DNA of 64,000 bases from Trogon surrucura (GCA_020746105.1 CM036618.1:110919808-110983807), one strand, 5' to 3'; positions 10,476 to 25,459 are shown, counted from the first letter of the stretch. Numbers and translations are program-made. The notes: generated by a model from the sequence alone, not told the origin.

Positions 10476-13400
10476 GTTATTTAATCAGAGATGGCTGATG
10501 GGGGCGTAAGATGGAGAAGGCTACGTTGTGGCAGGGTTTTCTTGATGCTCTTTTCCCCAAGCGTGACTTTTCTTCCCCCCCCGTGAGTCATTTCTATGTT
10601 TTAGAGAAACTGTTGTGAGCCACAAATACATGTTAACTGGAATTGATCAAGGACAAAATGAATAATTTACTCTCTGAAGAAGAGATCATCTATATTGCTA
10701 CAGACTCTTCAGCAAAGATTTTTTTTCTCCCTGATGTTACAGCCATCCTGTTTCAGCTGCATCTACATGTAGGAAGAGTGCTGCTTTGTTTCTAAACTGG
10801 CATGTCCCAGCTGAATTCCCCACCTTTTTTTTTGTTTCAACGCTTCTGATCTTAAAGAGCATGAATTATTCACAAAGAATTCCATACATCTTCAAAACAT
10901 TCCTGTGAAATAAAACTGCATATTTAATTTTCCCCCTGTTGATTATCCACAATGAAGAATAATGATCTGAATTGCTGAAGATGATGAATCCCAAGCAACT
11001 CCCTACACAGGGTTACACCCACCCCCCATTTTTTGTCACACCTATTACCAGGTATGACACTTTGTGTTACTTTGGCACAACAACCTATATTTTTGTAGAT
11101 TGCTATATTACATTTCTGTGATAGTTTTTTATACTCAAAATAAAAAAAAAATACACCCCCCCCAAAACAGAGTAAAAGATAGAATAAGACATGAGAATTG
11201 TCCAGGCAAAGAAAAGTTGCAAATAGCTAAACTTAAATGAACACAAAATATATTATAAGTATAGTCAAAAACTCAACGTGAACTTTGACATTTTTGTTGA
11301 CCTTCTTCTAGAGTTCTCATTTTAAGATATATATGAACTTTACAACTGTAATTTCAAAAAATGCACAAGTGGAATAACCAAATTTACCATTTACTTTAAA
11401 AAAAGTTTGAAATTCTTAACTATTTGTTTTTTATTAACAGTGCTCAAGCCATCATACTGTGTTTTTGCTTCCCCTTTTCCCTTCTATCTGACTTAGGTTT
11501 CTGAATGAGACACAGAAGAATAGATCTACCACAGATCTTCTGCATAACCTCTGTATCCATGTACACCTTAACTTCTATGCCTTAAAATGGGGAGAAAAGA
11601 ACCTCTAATCTACAGGATTAGAGCAAAAAGCATTTTCTGTTTGCATGGCAGTCATTTGCTGAGGCCCTGAAATCAATGAATATTGCATTGCATGCATAGC
11701 ATAAATATTATAGTTGTGTATTAACTGCTTCCTTGAAACTTGAGGCTTAAAAGGTCAATATGTCAAAGTTCTTCAAACATTTTTGGGCTTGTCAGTCTCA
11801 CAAGCTTCTCTGGTATATCAAAAGTGCATTTCTAAAATACTGTTTTAGACTTTTACCCTTGAAGATGAAGAGAGCAGTACTGATGTGCACAAAAGAAACA
11901 AGGCCAAAGGAGCAGTCAACATATTTTGCAAAATTCTTCCATGCAGCAAGCTCCGTCCACTGAGTTCTATCAATGCCATCTGAAAAACATGTTCCTTCCT
12001 CAGTCTGGACCACTTTTTCTTCAGTCTGGGCATATTTTACATGAAGCTGGAGGGCCAGGCATTGAGACTTCACTATTCCAGTAGTCAAAGAATGCCACCA
12101 CCTAATCCAAACCACTTACTAAAGTTAATAAATGTTATCTAGAAATCACCTTGTACAGGAAAGCTAGTACGTGGTGAGTATACATGTCTGGGACTAGGTC
12201 ACTGAAGGCTTCCTACATACCCGTCTATCATCCAGACACCCTTTCACCAAACAGGTTTTAAACTCTTATTCGTGGTTGTTTTTTTCAGTTGGGAAAGGAG
12301 AGGGAAAATTTTCCCAGACCAGAAAAAGTTACATAACATCCATACAGCTCTAGGAGAACTCTTGCATTGATTTGATGTTCGTCAGGATGACAGTCTGTCT
12401 GGCATAGACTCAGACTGTTGTCCAGGTGCAGAGTGAACAGATTTTAACAGTCTTTCCTAGAAGGAGTAAGCATGCTGTTTGCAAAAGTACTAAATACTCA
12501 TGGAAAACAGAGCTTTCACTACTGTCTACGCCCTAGAGATATTTACCCTGAAGTGCATAAAAATGTAAAAAGAAGGAAGAATTTGAGGGAAAAACCGTGA
12601 CATCAACCCATATGTCATAGGTGGAGCCTATGTTGCATTTGCAACAGCTCTGAAGCTGCTTAAATAAAGAGCAAGTTAGAATTACCAGCATGAAACCCTC
12701 TTGTTTTATGAGCCAACACGTGGTATGTGAAATGTGGTGGAGGCAGTCTAGTGAGAAACACAGCGAGGCAGAGAAGGTGATTAGCATAGAGTGACTCAGA
12801 CCATTGGCCATGCTGATTTTCTAACAAAGAATCTGGCACAAACATAAATTTGGGGAAAATAAATTCTGTATAGTGGACTAGTGATGGCTGCTAAAAAATA
12901 AGAAACTGAAAAGAGGAGGATATTAGCCATCACATTGGGAAGAAAAAAAGGAAATATAAGATAAACACCATTGCCAAGGACAAAACTGAAACGGCAGACG
13001 TCCGACAGAAGCGTTGAAATAAGCATTATGATTCCAAACAAATTAAACCAGAAGAGCCCTCCTATGTACTTACATGAAAATATCACAAGAATTTTAATCT
13101 TGAGAGGTGAAAACTTTCTCTTTAGCTGTACTTTCAGAGATAACTCCCTACAAACCTAGAATTCCAGCTACAGGCAAGTTTTCTGATAGAGCAATGCTTT
13201 CCCTGCAGAGAGGCACCTCCAAACACTGTCACCCCACTTGGGCCACCAGTGATTAGAGAAAACAGCAAAACCACAGTTTTTTGGGGGAAAAAAACCCGCA
13301 AACCTTCACCCCCACCCCCCGTGCAAAGAAATAGGTTTAAGCTAAAGGCAACCATGAAGAACGAGCAAAGGATAGCTGCAAGGAGGATGTGAAATAGAGC

Positions 13401-16400
13401 CACCTGTAATTGCCAGAGTGGTGCAGTTATTCCAGGGAGAAAAGAGTGAGCAGTGCATACACAGGCCAGGGATGTAGAGGGCCTTAGCTCAGGGGATGAT
13501 GCCTGCAGTGCAATTTCAGGAAAAGTAAGGGCTCTCAAAGCGTATGCGTGGCCCAAGTCAGTCACCTATCATTCAGCTGCCGTATTTGCAGCTATACTAT
13601 TAAATGAATGACCGTTTCAATTCCAGCCGGATTGTGGTGCCAGATGCAATATCATTGAAACAACAACGATAAGCAGCAATCTTAGACTGGGCAAGTGTGA
13701 CCAACTGCAGGTGATGGAAAATAAGTCTTCAGAGGCCAGCTGGCAGGAACAGGCTGTGGCTAAAAGCTGCACAAAAAAAAATAGAACCTTGTTTAGAGCT
13801 TACATTAGCTTACAGAAATACTGCATAAAGCAAGCAGCTTGCTGCAGAGGTGTCAATGGCTGGGAGGCACTGCGTGCAAAGGTCAGGTCTGGTCCAAATC
13901 GCCGCTCAAAGCAGGGACAAAATGTAAACTTAAAATGGGACTGCTATGTATGAGGCAGCTATGGACTCTGGGCAGCAGCAGAGGCTTTAAGAGTCTAGCC
14001 TCCTTTAGCTAAATATTTAGGTGAATGTTGCCAGTGGCAAGAAAATATGGAAGAACTTTAGCCTGGATGTAGGAATTACTACGAAAGGATGTGAGCAATC
14101 CAGAGGAGCAACAAGACATCGCCAAAGGACTAGACAGTGTCCCTATTGACATCGCAGGCTTAAGAGATATAGGGATGTGGTGATGAGCCAAAAGAGGCTG
14201 TGTCCACAGTGCAGCCTAGGAATTAGTAATCTTCATGTCAGGAATTAGGAAAAAAGCAGAGAACATCTCCCAAATTTACAGAGGTTTCTATGGGGGGAAA
14301 AAAGATGCAGCAGAGTAAGGAGATTGTTACAACTCTTTGCAGCGTAAGAGTTTGCTCAGAGAGCACCAGGAGAGGCATCAAAGCCATTCCTAGGCTGACT
14401 TACTACAGTTGTGGCACCTTTACAAACAGATTTCTTCACAAACAACCCATTTAGTTTTACAAGCCTATGTACCATTTGACACCTAAGTAGTGTGGGAGTG
14501 CTCACTGCTGATACCACACATCCATCTTGCGTGAAGGCGGCATCACTTTGCAGCATATCTTTCACTGATACTAAATCCCTTTTGTAATGGAGGAGGATGT
14601 ATTCTAAGTAGGATTCCAGAGATTTAAAACTTTTACTCTTATATGTACTGAGAATTTGTAATAAAGTGTCTTTTAGCATTCATTGTCTTTTAGACTGCCT
14701 CACTTTTGTGTTCTAATTGCAGAATTTTTTTGCTCTTTTCCCTTTTATTTATTTATTTGATTTATTTCTTAGTTGATTAATAACCACAGGGACTGCATGC
14801 TTTAGAAACAAGTAAACTTCAGGTCTTTCACAGAACGATTAGTTAAGGAAATCGTTAAATAAAAAAAATAAACCCAATTAAATCACAAATGCATGTGGGA
14901 CTGAGTATGGAGGCACAGAAGGGGGATGGTGAAAATACTTCACTGATTTACTTATGTTAAAGAGGCTGCAAAACTTAAAAATAATGATAAAGACAGTTTG
15001 TGTAACTGTAATCTAGTAAATATATATAAATATAAATAACAACACGTTTGCTACAGCATCTTCGCAATTGCTGTGGCAAGGTTCAGCCCGTTCTGGTGTC
15101 ACTATGGGGGTAGCTGATAAACTTGCAGGTATCCTTCAGGAGAGCCAGATAAGCACCCTTAATTAGAATACTCATGAGTTTTCTTTGTGAATATATGTTT
15201 GATTTAAAATCCTCTTTACTTTGGCTTTATATCCCATTTTACATTTGCATGCTACAGGTTTGTTTTAACAAGTTTACCAAATCAGGTTCCTGTATTTAAT
15301 CATTACATCATCTCAGTGGAGCAATGCTGAATGCGTACCATGCCATCTTTTTTTTGTGTGACAGGAAACGTGAGAAGCCGAGAGTTTTGCAGAAATCTGT
15401 TTCACCCTGCACTAACTTTGAACTCCTCCTCCTCACGGTGTAACATGCGGCTCTCATTACCATGCGGTAACTTGTTTCTAGCAGCTACAACAGAAACATC
15501 TTTAAAATTCACTTCCCAAGAGCTATCCTTCCTAGCCGAACATAGCAACCCCCTATAACTGAGCATTAGCATAATGCAGAATTCAGATATATATGAAACA
15601 ATAATATGAAATAATATGAAACAGATGTGTACTAAAAAACATATGTTCTGTTAGCCATGGAGGTGTTCCGCATGGAGACGTATGGACTTCGCCTGAGTCA
15701 TGAGTACTAAGGATGTTATTGACAAAACCATTTACTCTCATGCTGTTCCTTGGAATTCAATATGCCTCATTAACTATCAGAGCAAAGAATGTAAAGAATA
15801 ATCCATGTAATACATTAAAATGAAAAAAAAATCAAATTCTTTGACCTTCCTCAACCATTATGCTTCTTTCCTGTCATAAATGCCATCAAACGGTTGTCTG
15901 AAATTTTCTCTTATTACAGAAACAGGAACAAGGTTGGATGGGATGAAGGGGTTACAATCAACTTTCCTTTGTGCTAACTCAATTCATGATCAACAACAAA
16001 AAGTACTGAAGGTTTTGGTCATCAAACCAACTTACTGGATATCTGGGCCACACCTGTACTGCATTTCCCAGCCCACAACCATGGCATGACACAGTCTGTA
16101 CACGACCAGTTCTCCTAATCAAGCCTGATTGTCCTTGAGTGAATTTGCAATATTTACCAGGTATGTTGGAAGAAAATATATTAGAAGAGGACTTGTCCTT
16201 GATGCGTGAGCCTTTTGCTTTGACTGTTTGCAGCTACCTGCTGTTGGAGTGATATGGCAGAATGGCCACCCAGAAAAAGAAATCATAACCTACCTGAACT
16301 GACACAGATAACATGGTTCCCCGTGTAAACAAATATTTGGCGTGAGAGACCCTGTATTTGATAAGATCTGTAAATGTTTCAACTGGACTAGACTGCGCAA

Positions 16401-17302
16401 GGAGTGACATAACAAAACAAGTACCGTAATTTGTACTGATTATTTAGGAAAAAAACACACCTAAAAACAAGATGTCAGGAAAAAAAGAAAACCAATATTT
16501 CTGTTTTATGGGGTTAATGCAAAGACAGAAAATATACTGATGCATTTCTGTATATTGACAGAACCCTCTACCAATCACAACCTTTTTCAGACAAGGGGAA
16601 TCAAATCCCTCCCCGGTGACAACAAAAGAGTTGTCAGTCTATTTCTTACGGCAATTTGTTTAACGTCAGCGAAATGCTTTCTGTAACCGCAGGTTGTAAG
16701 GAGAGCCTCGTGTCACACCCACGCTGGTGACAGCTGCTCATCGGGCTCTGACACAGAAATCATTTTCCCAAGGACTGAGCCAGAGCGAAGGCAGGCTCCA
16801 GGCTCTGATAAATGAACTTCGCTGGCTGAAGATGTCACACAAGTGTCCCCCTACTAAAAGTGACTGGTCAGAAGCAAGGATGGATCAGTGGGAGGTGTGT
16901 CCATGCCCCAGCACTGCTGGTCTACCAACTCACCCATGAATTTAAACTCCCAACAACAAAGATTGTGTTGTGCAAGATGTGTGAGTCTGGGAGGTCTAAG
17001 TTGCATTGCCCTCACACCACAGCTACGAAGAATTAGGAGACGCCAGGAGTATCTTGTACAGATACAGTTACATTTGCTGGAGGATGTTTTTTAAGAGAGA
17101 TCACTCAACATATACTCTAAAACTATTCTCTTCTTCTGCCTTTATAGTAAACAGTGTCTGTCTGCCAGGACTAGGGCAAAGAGTGAGAATGTAATGGACT
17201 TCGCAGAGACTCTGGGTGACTAATTGGCTACAGCCATAAGACAGGTAAATGCGCTCTTAAGTTCCATCAACAGTGATATTACAATTCAGGTCTATTATAA
17301 AA
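10476..17302. other. Non-coding stretch, no gene seen
   Basis: Contains a C8 run at 10575-10582, a strongly AT-rich section at about 11090-11450, mixed poly-A/poly-C tracts near 11142-11165 and 13280-13320, and a TA-rich segment at about 15015-15040. Several ORFs of 100-143 codons occur on both strands, but they overlap each other, lack recognisable domains and are of a length expected by chance. Confidence 0.55.
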
Positions 17303-17349
17303 GCTATTCTGAAGGACATTCCAGCCCAACACGTTCGATGATTCTGTGT
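17303..17349 (+). mobile_element. CR1 LINE extreme 3' end fragment
   Basis: The stretch tgaaggacattccagcccaa followed by gatgattctgtg matches the last bases of avian CR1, where 'gaaggtcccttccaaccc' precedes the terminal ATTCTRTG repeat. Only about 45 bases are recognisable and nothing upstream is convincing, so this is either a very short insertion or an old, decayed one. Confidence 0.5.
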
Positions 17350-20300
17350 ATATATACATCTATTACTTTGCTTATGCCTGTGTTTTCTCTTGATAGTTAA
17401 TTAGCTCTGAATCTTGCTGATAATTTTGGCAATTTTTTGCAATTTACCAATTCAAAAGTCAAATACAAATATATTCTGAATATATATCAAATTCTCAGTG
17501 CTGAATACATTCTTCTTATGGGAGAAATGAAGGCATAAATTGAGATTCTAGGCAAGTAGGAGAGCCTTACAAGAAAATAAAGTGAACGACTTTTACCTTT
17601 TAATCAAAACAACAAACTTAATGGTAAAACGTAAGTTTTACTTTTTTTTTCCACAGCATTTCATGGGAAGCATGCTTTTAATAGCTGTTTATGTCCTTGT
17701 ACCCCACCTCCTACCCAAAAAAACATAAAAATCAGGTTTTGAACACCATATGCTGAGCTGACAAAATGGAAAATCTGTTTGATAAACTGCTGGTGAGCAG
17801 TGACACAGAATGCATTCCTAACAAAGAGAAAGCCTCCTTTTTTTTTTTTCCTATTTTTATTATATGACTGTAGTATAGCATTATGGTGGTTTCGATGGCA
17901 AGATATTAAAAAAGGCAGGACGATTTAAAGAACCTCTCATTCTCTTCCTGGAAGATCATCTTTGCTCTGTGGTTACATACTATACTTTAATAGACAAGTG
18001 TGAAATAAAATTGCCGTAATAACCCAGCCAGAGTGTAATCATTGCTGTGGTCTTTCTGACGTTATTCAACAGTACGTGGCGTGTACTCTAGGGCAGGTGT
18101 CAAAGACAAAGGAAATCCTCTTGTGAGAGCTATAAAAATTGGATATGCTCGTACTCCTCCTCTCCCACTTTCCTCTCCCCTCACTGTCCTTACAGTGATC
18201 TTTGTTTTCTTCCATGGAGATGTGCTTTCTCTGAGGAGCAGAGGATGCTTCAGTAGCCTGCACCCCTGCCAGTCCCAACCCAGAGGCGCTGCTGACTCCC
18301 AGCTCTGTCACCAGTCACCCCCCACGCTGCTGGTTGGAGGGTGACAGCGGCCTGTGAGGAGGTGAGATGTGACCAAAACCCAAATTCTAGCTAAATTTCA
18401 GATGCTGTCCAGTGTCTTTCTTTTTTTTTTTTTTTTTCAATCTGTCCATCTGTTGATGGTGCTTGTATTTATTTTTTCTCCCCCTATTTTAGAACATGCC
18501 TTCAAATTGTATTTGCCATAATGAGCCAATTCTGTCCTGTTTTCTCTGAGCCCCGTGCAGCAATATTGAATGATGCATTGCAGGGATCACCACGGTTTGT
18601 TATAGTTTTCAAGCTGGACGACAGAAAAACTGTGCGGTCTCAGTATTTCATTTTTCATTTCCTGCAGCCACGAGCAAAACCAGAAGGACTTTGGGGTCAA
18701 CTTCCAATATTTGTGCTATTAACAAATTAGGACACCTTCAAAAATTCTGCAGCAGCTTTGAGAGGAAACAGACATAATTGTTAAGGTTGCTATAGAAATG
18801 TTTATAGAGATGGCAAAGATATGCTGCAAAGCCAGTTTTATCAAGAAATAAATATTGACTGGGATGAAGCTTATGTACTTAACTGTTTCACTGCATGGGT
18901 CATATAGATGATATTTTAAAAAGGTTAATATATTCACTCTTTCCTGAGACAAGAAGGACCAGAGACTATCATGTAATGCGTTCTCCTCATGTATACTGAA
19001 TGAAAGAAATTTTGACAGACGTTAAACCTATTTAAAATGTTAATACTTTTGTAAAACCATACATTTTAAATCACTATATTGTGTCACATTCTTGTTAATC
19101 TTGAGGTGATGATAACAGGAATATTTGAAATTTGATCTCTGGAAATTTTAAAATTAAGTAGGAAAGCAAATTTTTTAACAACTTGCCTCTTTGCCTCATT
19201 CAAGCAATCCTTTCAGGCAGGTATTCTCAGGCATACAGAGTACACAGTGATGAATGTTTTACAGAAGTACTATTATAGTGCAACAGTCTCACAATTTAGC
19301 TATTGAAAGTATGAAAAGTGATTGTTTCACTTTAAACAAAAAGCATTACACAACCTCTCAGAGTTAGGACCCAATAAAGAATTATCAGCTGAATGTTATT
19401 TTTAAAGATTTATCTACTGCACATCACCCATTTTCTTATTGTTTTTGCAGTTTTAGCAAGTTATGGAACAGCATATCCTGAAAAATGCTCTATAGATGCT
19501 CTTATTCCCAGTGGACAGACTAACTATTAAATAGTCTGTATCTCTACCAACTGAAATATAACATCAGCTAGTCAAACTTAGAAATGGCCAGACTGATTCA
19601 GACTAAAATGAAATTGCATCTTCAATAGGTTGAGAAATCCAAAGGACATTTGTCCTTACATTAATCCCTTACATTTAATACAAACACCGCAAACACTCAA
19701 CTTTTCCACAAAAGCTCTGTGAATTCTTTTACAAACTTTAACTGCTTGGACAGCTCTCACAGGCAGATGATTTGATTCAGGAGAGTTGTGTGCTTTACTG
19801 CCTGTTTTCTGAGCAATTGCTGAGGTTTTCCGGAACCAAATTGAAGATCGTTATCTCAAATGATCTCTTAATAACCCTTACACAGCAAATATCCCACAAT
19901 GTTCTGAAAGTCACCATTTCAGAAGTGTTTGCTGCAGATATTGCTTTTGGAATAGGTATCTACACCTTATGCCTTCTGCAAATTCAGTGCAGGGTCTCCA
20001 TCGTAGTTCACTTTCATCAAAAAAGTGAAGCATTTCTTGACACATTCTGGTGTCTGCTGAATAACTCATATTAACTACTTGCATTTTCTATAATCTAATC
20101 TAAATACGACATAAAAAATATCATAGTCAAACATTTCATTTTTACCACCCCTTAAGTGACATTCAGCTTTTCTAGTTTTAACTGCCCATATGTCCAGTGA
20201 GACCAATCATTCTCTACTGACAGACTCATTTTTAGAAAGAAATGAGAAAAATCTTTCACATACTATGCGATGTAGCCACATCGAAAAAGTTTAATCTCCA

Positions 20301-22656
20301 AGACGATCTTTCTGTCTTCAGCAGGCAAGTGTTCAAGGAAACAGAACACATGCTAAAATGCTACCTTGGATGGGACTGGGTCTAGAAGCAAGTCAAAACC
20401 AACCTCTGGGACTATACCTGGGAAAAACCACAACAGATCCTTCTTCTCTTTGAACATATGTGGAAAAGACCTGTACCTGCCGGTAGAGAACTTCGTACAA
20501 CCCAAGTGTGACACAAACAAATAAAATCCAACCGAGTAGAGATGTGGGACACATGAATACGTGAGAGGACTCAGGACAGATGATCCACAGCCATTTGGTA
20601 TTCCAGCTCTGTCTTCTTATTACTCACCTGGGAAATACGTTACTTGAATCATGTTAAAAAAATATGCCCTATGAATTCTTCAGGGTATTTTAAGTCTGGA
20701 GGTGTGGGTGGGCATAGGTAAACACACACACAAATATCCATGACAAGAGAAGGAAATTGGTAGATTTAGATGCATATTTCTAAAATAAAATCCAATGCTC
20801 CCCAAACTCTTTGTTTGCCAGAACTAGTGTTCAGCACAGCTCCAATGACAACAGAAGTAAGAGAGGATGATGACTGCAAGCTGGGTTGGATTTTACCAAT
20901 GTCATCAGCTGCTCATTCATGAGCAGTACAGGAGTCTGAACCCGTCTCTGGCTGATCAAATGTTTAAATTCACTTTCTATTTAAACTGGAAGCCAAATTA
21001 CAGACTTTATTAGCCTAAAGGCATTACTAGCAAGGAGAAAAACCAGGAATGCTACCATCATCCTTGAAGTTTTGAAAAGAACAGAGAGTTGTATCAAAGA
21101 AGAAACCTTTTCAGATATAGTGAAAAGAATATAAAAGTTCTACTTTTTAAATCTGAGAATGAGTCTGGCTCTGCAAGACAAGTGATGCATCACAACAGCA
21201 GATGCAGCAGAAAACAAAACTAAGGGGAAAACATGATTGGACAAAACAAGATCTCAACAACTATATGTATTAGTTGCTGGTGGATGCTGAATCCTGCCCT
21301 ACCACTGAATGTTTAAGAATAAGTCCGTATACACACTCTGTAATTGAATGTCAAGAAAAATGAAAATATATTGTTTTATTGCTACTGTTCATTGATTTAT
21401 CGAAGTGATTTATTGTCATTGGACATGAAGACCAACAAATCATTTTGCTGACACCATCAGCTGCCTTAACTAGGTTGTCAGTTCACGACATTAAAGGTAA
21501 TGGATGGTGATTATTTTACTGTAATGGGTTTAATCAGTGCTTTGAATGACTTAGCAGTCATGTCATGATATAGCCAACTCATCATTCATCAAGGCGGCAT
21601 TTTGTTTACCAACATCATCTATAATTCATTTGATTGTTGACAATCATCAACAAATACCTCTCAGGCGAAGTTTTATCAGAAATGAAAATCTGCTCGGCCG
21701 CAGCATACTAACTAACCCCACAGTTTCCAACCAGGAGAGAAACCCTGGAAGTTGCCTGCTCCTTCTCTCCGAGAAGAGGAACTGTCAACCCAGAGAGGAA
21801 CTGCCAGTCGAGGGTGCTTTTTAGTCCAGCACTAGGATTTGCAGCTTTTTGAAATACACAATGCATGTTCTGCTGTATGCTAATACCCTGAGCAACCCCT
21901 GAATTCAGCATTAAACAAATTTTGGCTTGTATCAGAAAAAAAACAAGTGCAACCAACCTGCTCTGTATTTCTGATAGAATAAGTATAAGCATAACCTGTC
22001 TGATTTTCTCTCCTGGAAAGGGAGGGAATCCTACCCTTATTTGTATTATGATGAAATTAATTGTGGAGAACTCCAGATTCACAGAAGTCTGTGTTCACTT
22101 TATGGAAAAGAGTACAGTACTAGAAACACTGTGGTGGTATTATCTTAAGATAGGCCTTTAAGTCATTACTTGTATTATGTCTTTTATGGGTAAGGAACAA
22201 GATTTCAATTACTAAAAACATTTCATATTACATTGACAAGTTAACAGCTTAATTACACACAAAGCTAGAGAATTAATACAAATCAATGGAAACTTTCTAC
22301 AGCTCCAGTAGTTTTCCTACTAGCTTTTAGTGCAAATTTTTCTCTGACATTTGCATCACAGATCTCAACACTGATATTTTTCTACTGATCTGCTGGTGCA
22401 CGGGCAGAGAGCTGCTTGAGATCTAGTAAGAGAATATCAAAGTCCTACCTTTCAGACCTGGGAAAGACTCTGGCTGAGTACAACACAAGTGGTGGTTCTT
22501 CCAGATACTTTAACGTAAAAGGAAATAGTTTCAAAGTTTTGTGAGAATATTTTACATTTTAAAACCATATCTGATTGCAGTATATAAATATGTAAGAGAC
22601 CTGCAGAAATAGAGTTTAAAGGAAAGACATTTGAAAACAATATTCAAAGTAAGAAT
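17350..22656. other. Non-coding stretch with a conserved-looking block
   Basis: No gene seen. It contains poly-T runs near 17642 and 17841, T17 at 18421-18437, and a short AC run at about 20722-20731. The block at 21340-21660 is rich in homeodomain, PBX and MEIS-type words and lacks transposon wording. ORFs up to 124 codons occur (for example 21708-22082, minus) without a recognisable product. Confidence 0.55.
21393..21413 (+). promoter_or_regulatory. Paired HOX/PBX-type motifs (tentative)
   Basis: TGATTTAT occurs at 21393-21400 and again at 21406-21413, 13 bases apart. This word is a known composite HOX-PBX binding site. Within the next 250 bases there are further TGACA/TGTCA (MEIS/PBX-type) and ATTA words. 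This is motif evidence only; function is inferred and would depend on conservation and chromatin data. Confidence 0.3.
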
Positions 22657-22757
22657 AATCATAGAATTGTAGAATGACCTAGGCTGGAATGGACCTTAGA
22701 GATCATTTTAATCCATCCTCCCTGTCATGGGCAGGGACATCTCTCATCTAGATCATG
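22657..22757 (-). mobile_element. CR1 LINE 3' tail fragment
   Basis: The plus strand begins atcatagaattgtagaatg, then ctaggctggaatggacctta, then gagatcattttaatccatcc, and reaches cctgtcatgggcagggacat. This is the reversed CR1 3' tail. It is truncated soon after the 'gggcagggacatctctcatctagatc' region. Moderate divergence suggests a middle-aged copy. It is non-coding. Confidence 0.8.
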
Positions 22758-25459
22758 CAACACATGAGGACCGAACGGGAATCCCCTCTGCTTAAATCCA
22801 CAACCAACATTTGGCCTACAAATCTTAAGTCTATGAGAAATTAATATGTTTTGCAAATGGGGGGACTAAATTTTGAAGGTGCAAGTAGGATACAGTAGCT
22901 TATAAGAAATAAAAGTTATCTTTAAGCTCAATGGCAAATGCAAACCACTGTTCCAGTCCAAAGACTAGACAAGAACAGGCTGATATAGCAAAGAAAGATG
23001 TGTCTGAAGCATTACAGAAAATTTTAAATTACACCCTGCCTGTTCAGGACAGAGTGTCGTACCAGATGTATAAGCATCCATACTCACTTTGCCATCAAAT
23101 TTGTGGAAAGATACAGTGAAATAGTGACAGCAACATACAGCATAGGAATAAGGTATCATATGTATTAGTAATATCCTGGCAATATCCTAGACTGGGTTAT
23201 CCATGGATTAGAGATGACCTACAGTAGGGAATTTACTTTCATTACAGCTGAAAGGAGATTAAATAACCTATTAGACATATCTTCCAACCCTAATAGTCTT
23301 TCACATGTAAAAGTGAAACTGAAGTGAATAGGAAGGACTGATAAAGATTGATTCACAGCCTAACAAAAGTCATTACTATAAAATGGAAAGATATCAATGC
23401 TAATGCAAAACCAAGGCTACAGAAACCACATTTATTTAGTAAGGATTGTTTAATCATTTTAAAAGCAATTGATAATAGTGTCAGACAGAAAGTTAAACCT
23501 GTAAAAGACTTTGGAAAATTCCAAATTCGCAGTCATTAAATATTGAGTATTTTCACAGAAAAAACGTCTTGAAAACTGAAATATTACACTTATTAGCATC
23601 ATAGCAGTTATGTAGGATTTCATTAGCAGAAAGTCCTAATTCAATCAAAACCTATGTTCTTACAAGTTTTATGAAAGTTTCGCCTAAGTACCTTGTTCAG
23701 CATTGCAAGATTCTGAAACTAGGTGTCTTCACAGAAAGGCTTTTTCCACAAAGTTTAGTTTCCACAAAAACCATCCTATATGCTTCTTCACAAACTTAGC
23801 AACTCCTGTGTTTACTGAACCTGAGGCATATTTAACTATGCAGATATAGTCTCCATGTTTAGTATATGAAACTGAAGCTTGAACCTGAAGCTTAAATGCT
23901 GTGACATCCAGGTTTGGACTGACTTGGTAGGCAGCAGGTACCTCATCAGAAAGGTGTTACGATGCTCACCACAGTACCCTATCTGAAAAGCAGTTGCTAG
24001 CTTTTACAAACCTTACATACATGCACAGGGAGTATCTCATTCAGAGAAGCTCAGCATTCGGATTATCCTGACATATTGTCTTTAAACTTAGTTTGGGTAT
24101 GAGGTTCTTTATGTTTTGTTCTTTGGTTGTTTTAGTTTTTTTCATTTAAAAAGTTTGGCTGTAGGTCCAAACTCAAATCTGCTTCCTGCTTCCCACAAAC
24201 GCTTCTGCTATAGAATCATTACATTTCCTCTCTTCGATCTCCCGTTGCTACCCTCTCACGCTCTGACCAAGGTACATGTAATGGCTCCCCTTGTCAAAAA
24301 TGAAGAACAATTAGGTGGTGTGTACCTACAGCTTCCCCTCTTATTATTTCCAAGGTGTTGAACCAGCGTGTAGATTCCCCTTTTAAAGAGGCATTTTCTT
24401 CACGAGATGCTGTACAGATGTCAGTAGCAGCACTGGGCATATTAATAGCAAAACAGATGAGGCACATTTATAAGTGACTTCATGGAGTTGCTTTCATGGC
24501 ATACTGACTTCAGAACACATTCAAATATTCAGTAGAAATTATGTAAAGACACACCAAGTGAACCAAGAATATCACGTTTAGATTTCAAAATACGTGCCTA
24601 TCTAAGGTGACATATCTCAGAGAGCTAAGGTGACAAAAAGCTCTGCTGTAGGCAATGCTTGAGCAGTGCCTGCACTGCAGGCATGAGAGGAGACAGTGAA
24701 GCTGCCGAAACTTCAATCTCCCCGTCTCCAGTAGTGCTAGCACCGAAGATACAGCAGCGCTGACTTCAGCCAGCAACGCATCAGCAACCTACTGAAGCCC
24801 ATGCTGCCGCATCTTCATTTATCCTCACGTTTCATCAAGTCTCCAGGGAGCGGTGGGGGAGGCGAAATCCCTCAGCATGGGATTGATTCGAGTGCCTTGT
24901 GGAGATAATTCACACGTCAATATCGTTAACTATTTCATTTTTTCTTGTGGAGGAAGGGGAGGATGATAGAAAATCACAGTGGCAGCTACATTCAAGCTTC
25001 TAGCAAACTCTACAAATCAAGAACTGGAAGTTATATTCAGCTGAAGAAAATGGGAAAAGGCAGGTTAGGAAGTCAAATCTGAAAATTGTAACAGGGACAG
25101 GCAAAAGAGATTTTAAGGATCACTTTACAAAAAACAAAGTTTTTTTTTTCAAAACAAAATATTGATAGTGTCTTCTGAACAGTTTCTAGAAGAAACAATT
25201 GGTCAAAAGGATTGTACTTTCTTAGAGAACTGAAATCAATTAGTTTTGTGTTTGCCAGGAAATAATTAAGAGAGGTGGCACATAATTTCTTTACAGGACA
25301 AAAGTCAGAGTGACTGTCTCAAACTGAAATGCAAACAAGGAAGCTTTAAGGTCAGAAAAGAGTAAGGAGTAATACAACCAGTAAGAGTCCTACAAGACAT
25401 CACACATGGAAATATTCCTCAGTTAAACAGGCTTTAGTAGAGACACGCTTTTTTTTTTT
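22758..25459. other. Non-coding stretch, no gene seen
   Basis: No supportable gene. A short direct repeat of ctgaagctt occurs at about 23874-23893. The interval from about 25080 to 25460 may be the decayed upstream part of the ancient CR1 that starts clearly near 25460, but I cannot follow the match with confidence. Confidence 0.5.

Noticed and set aside
13134-13565. 143-codon minus-strand ORF with hydrophobic stretches
   Set aside because: Contains homopolymer-driven residues (GGGGEG from poly-C on the plus strand) and no family resemblance. Treated as chance.
13600-14230. Suspected retroviral or LTR-derived segment
   Set aside because: No LTR boundary pair, primer binding site, or gag/pol wording could be identified.
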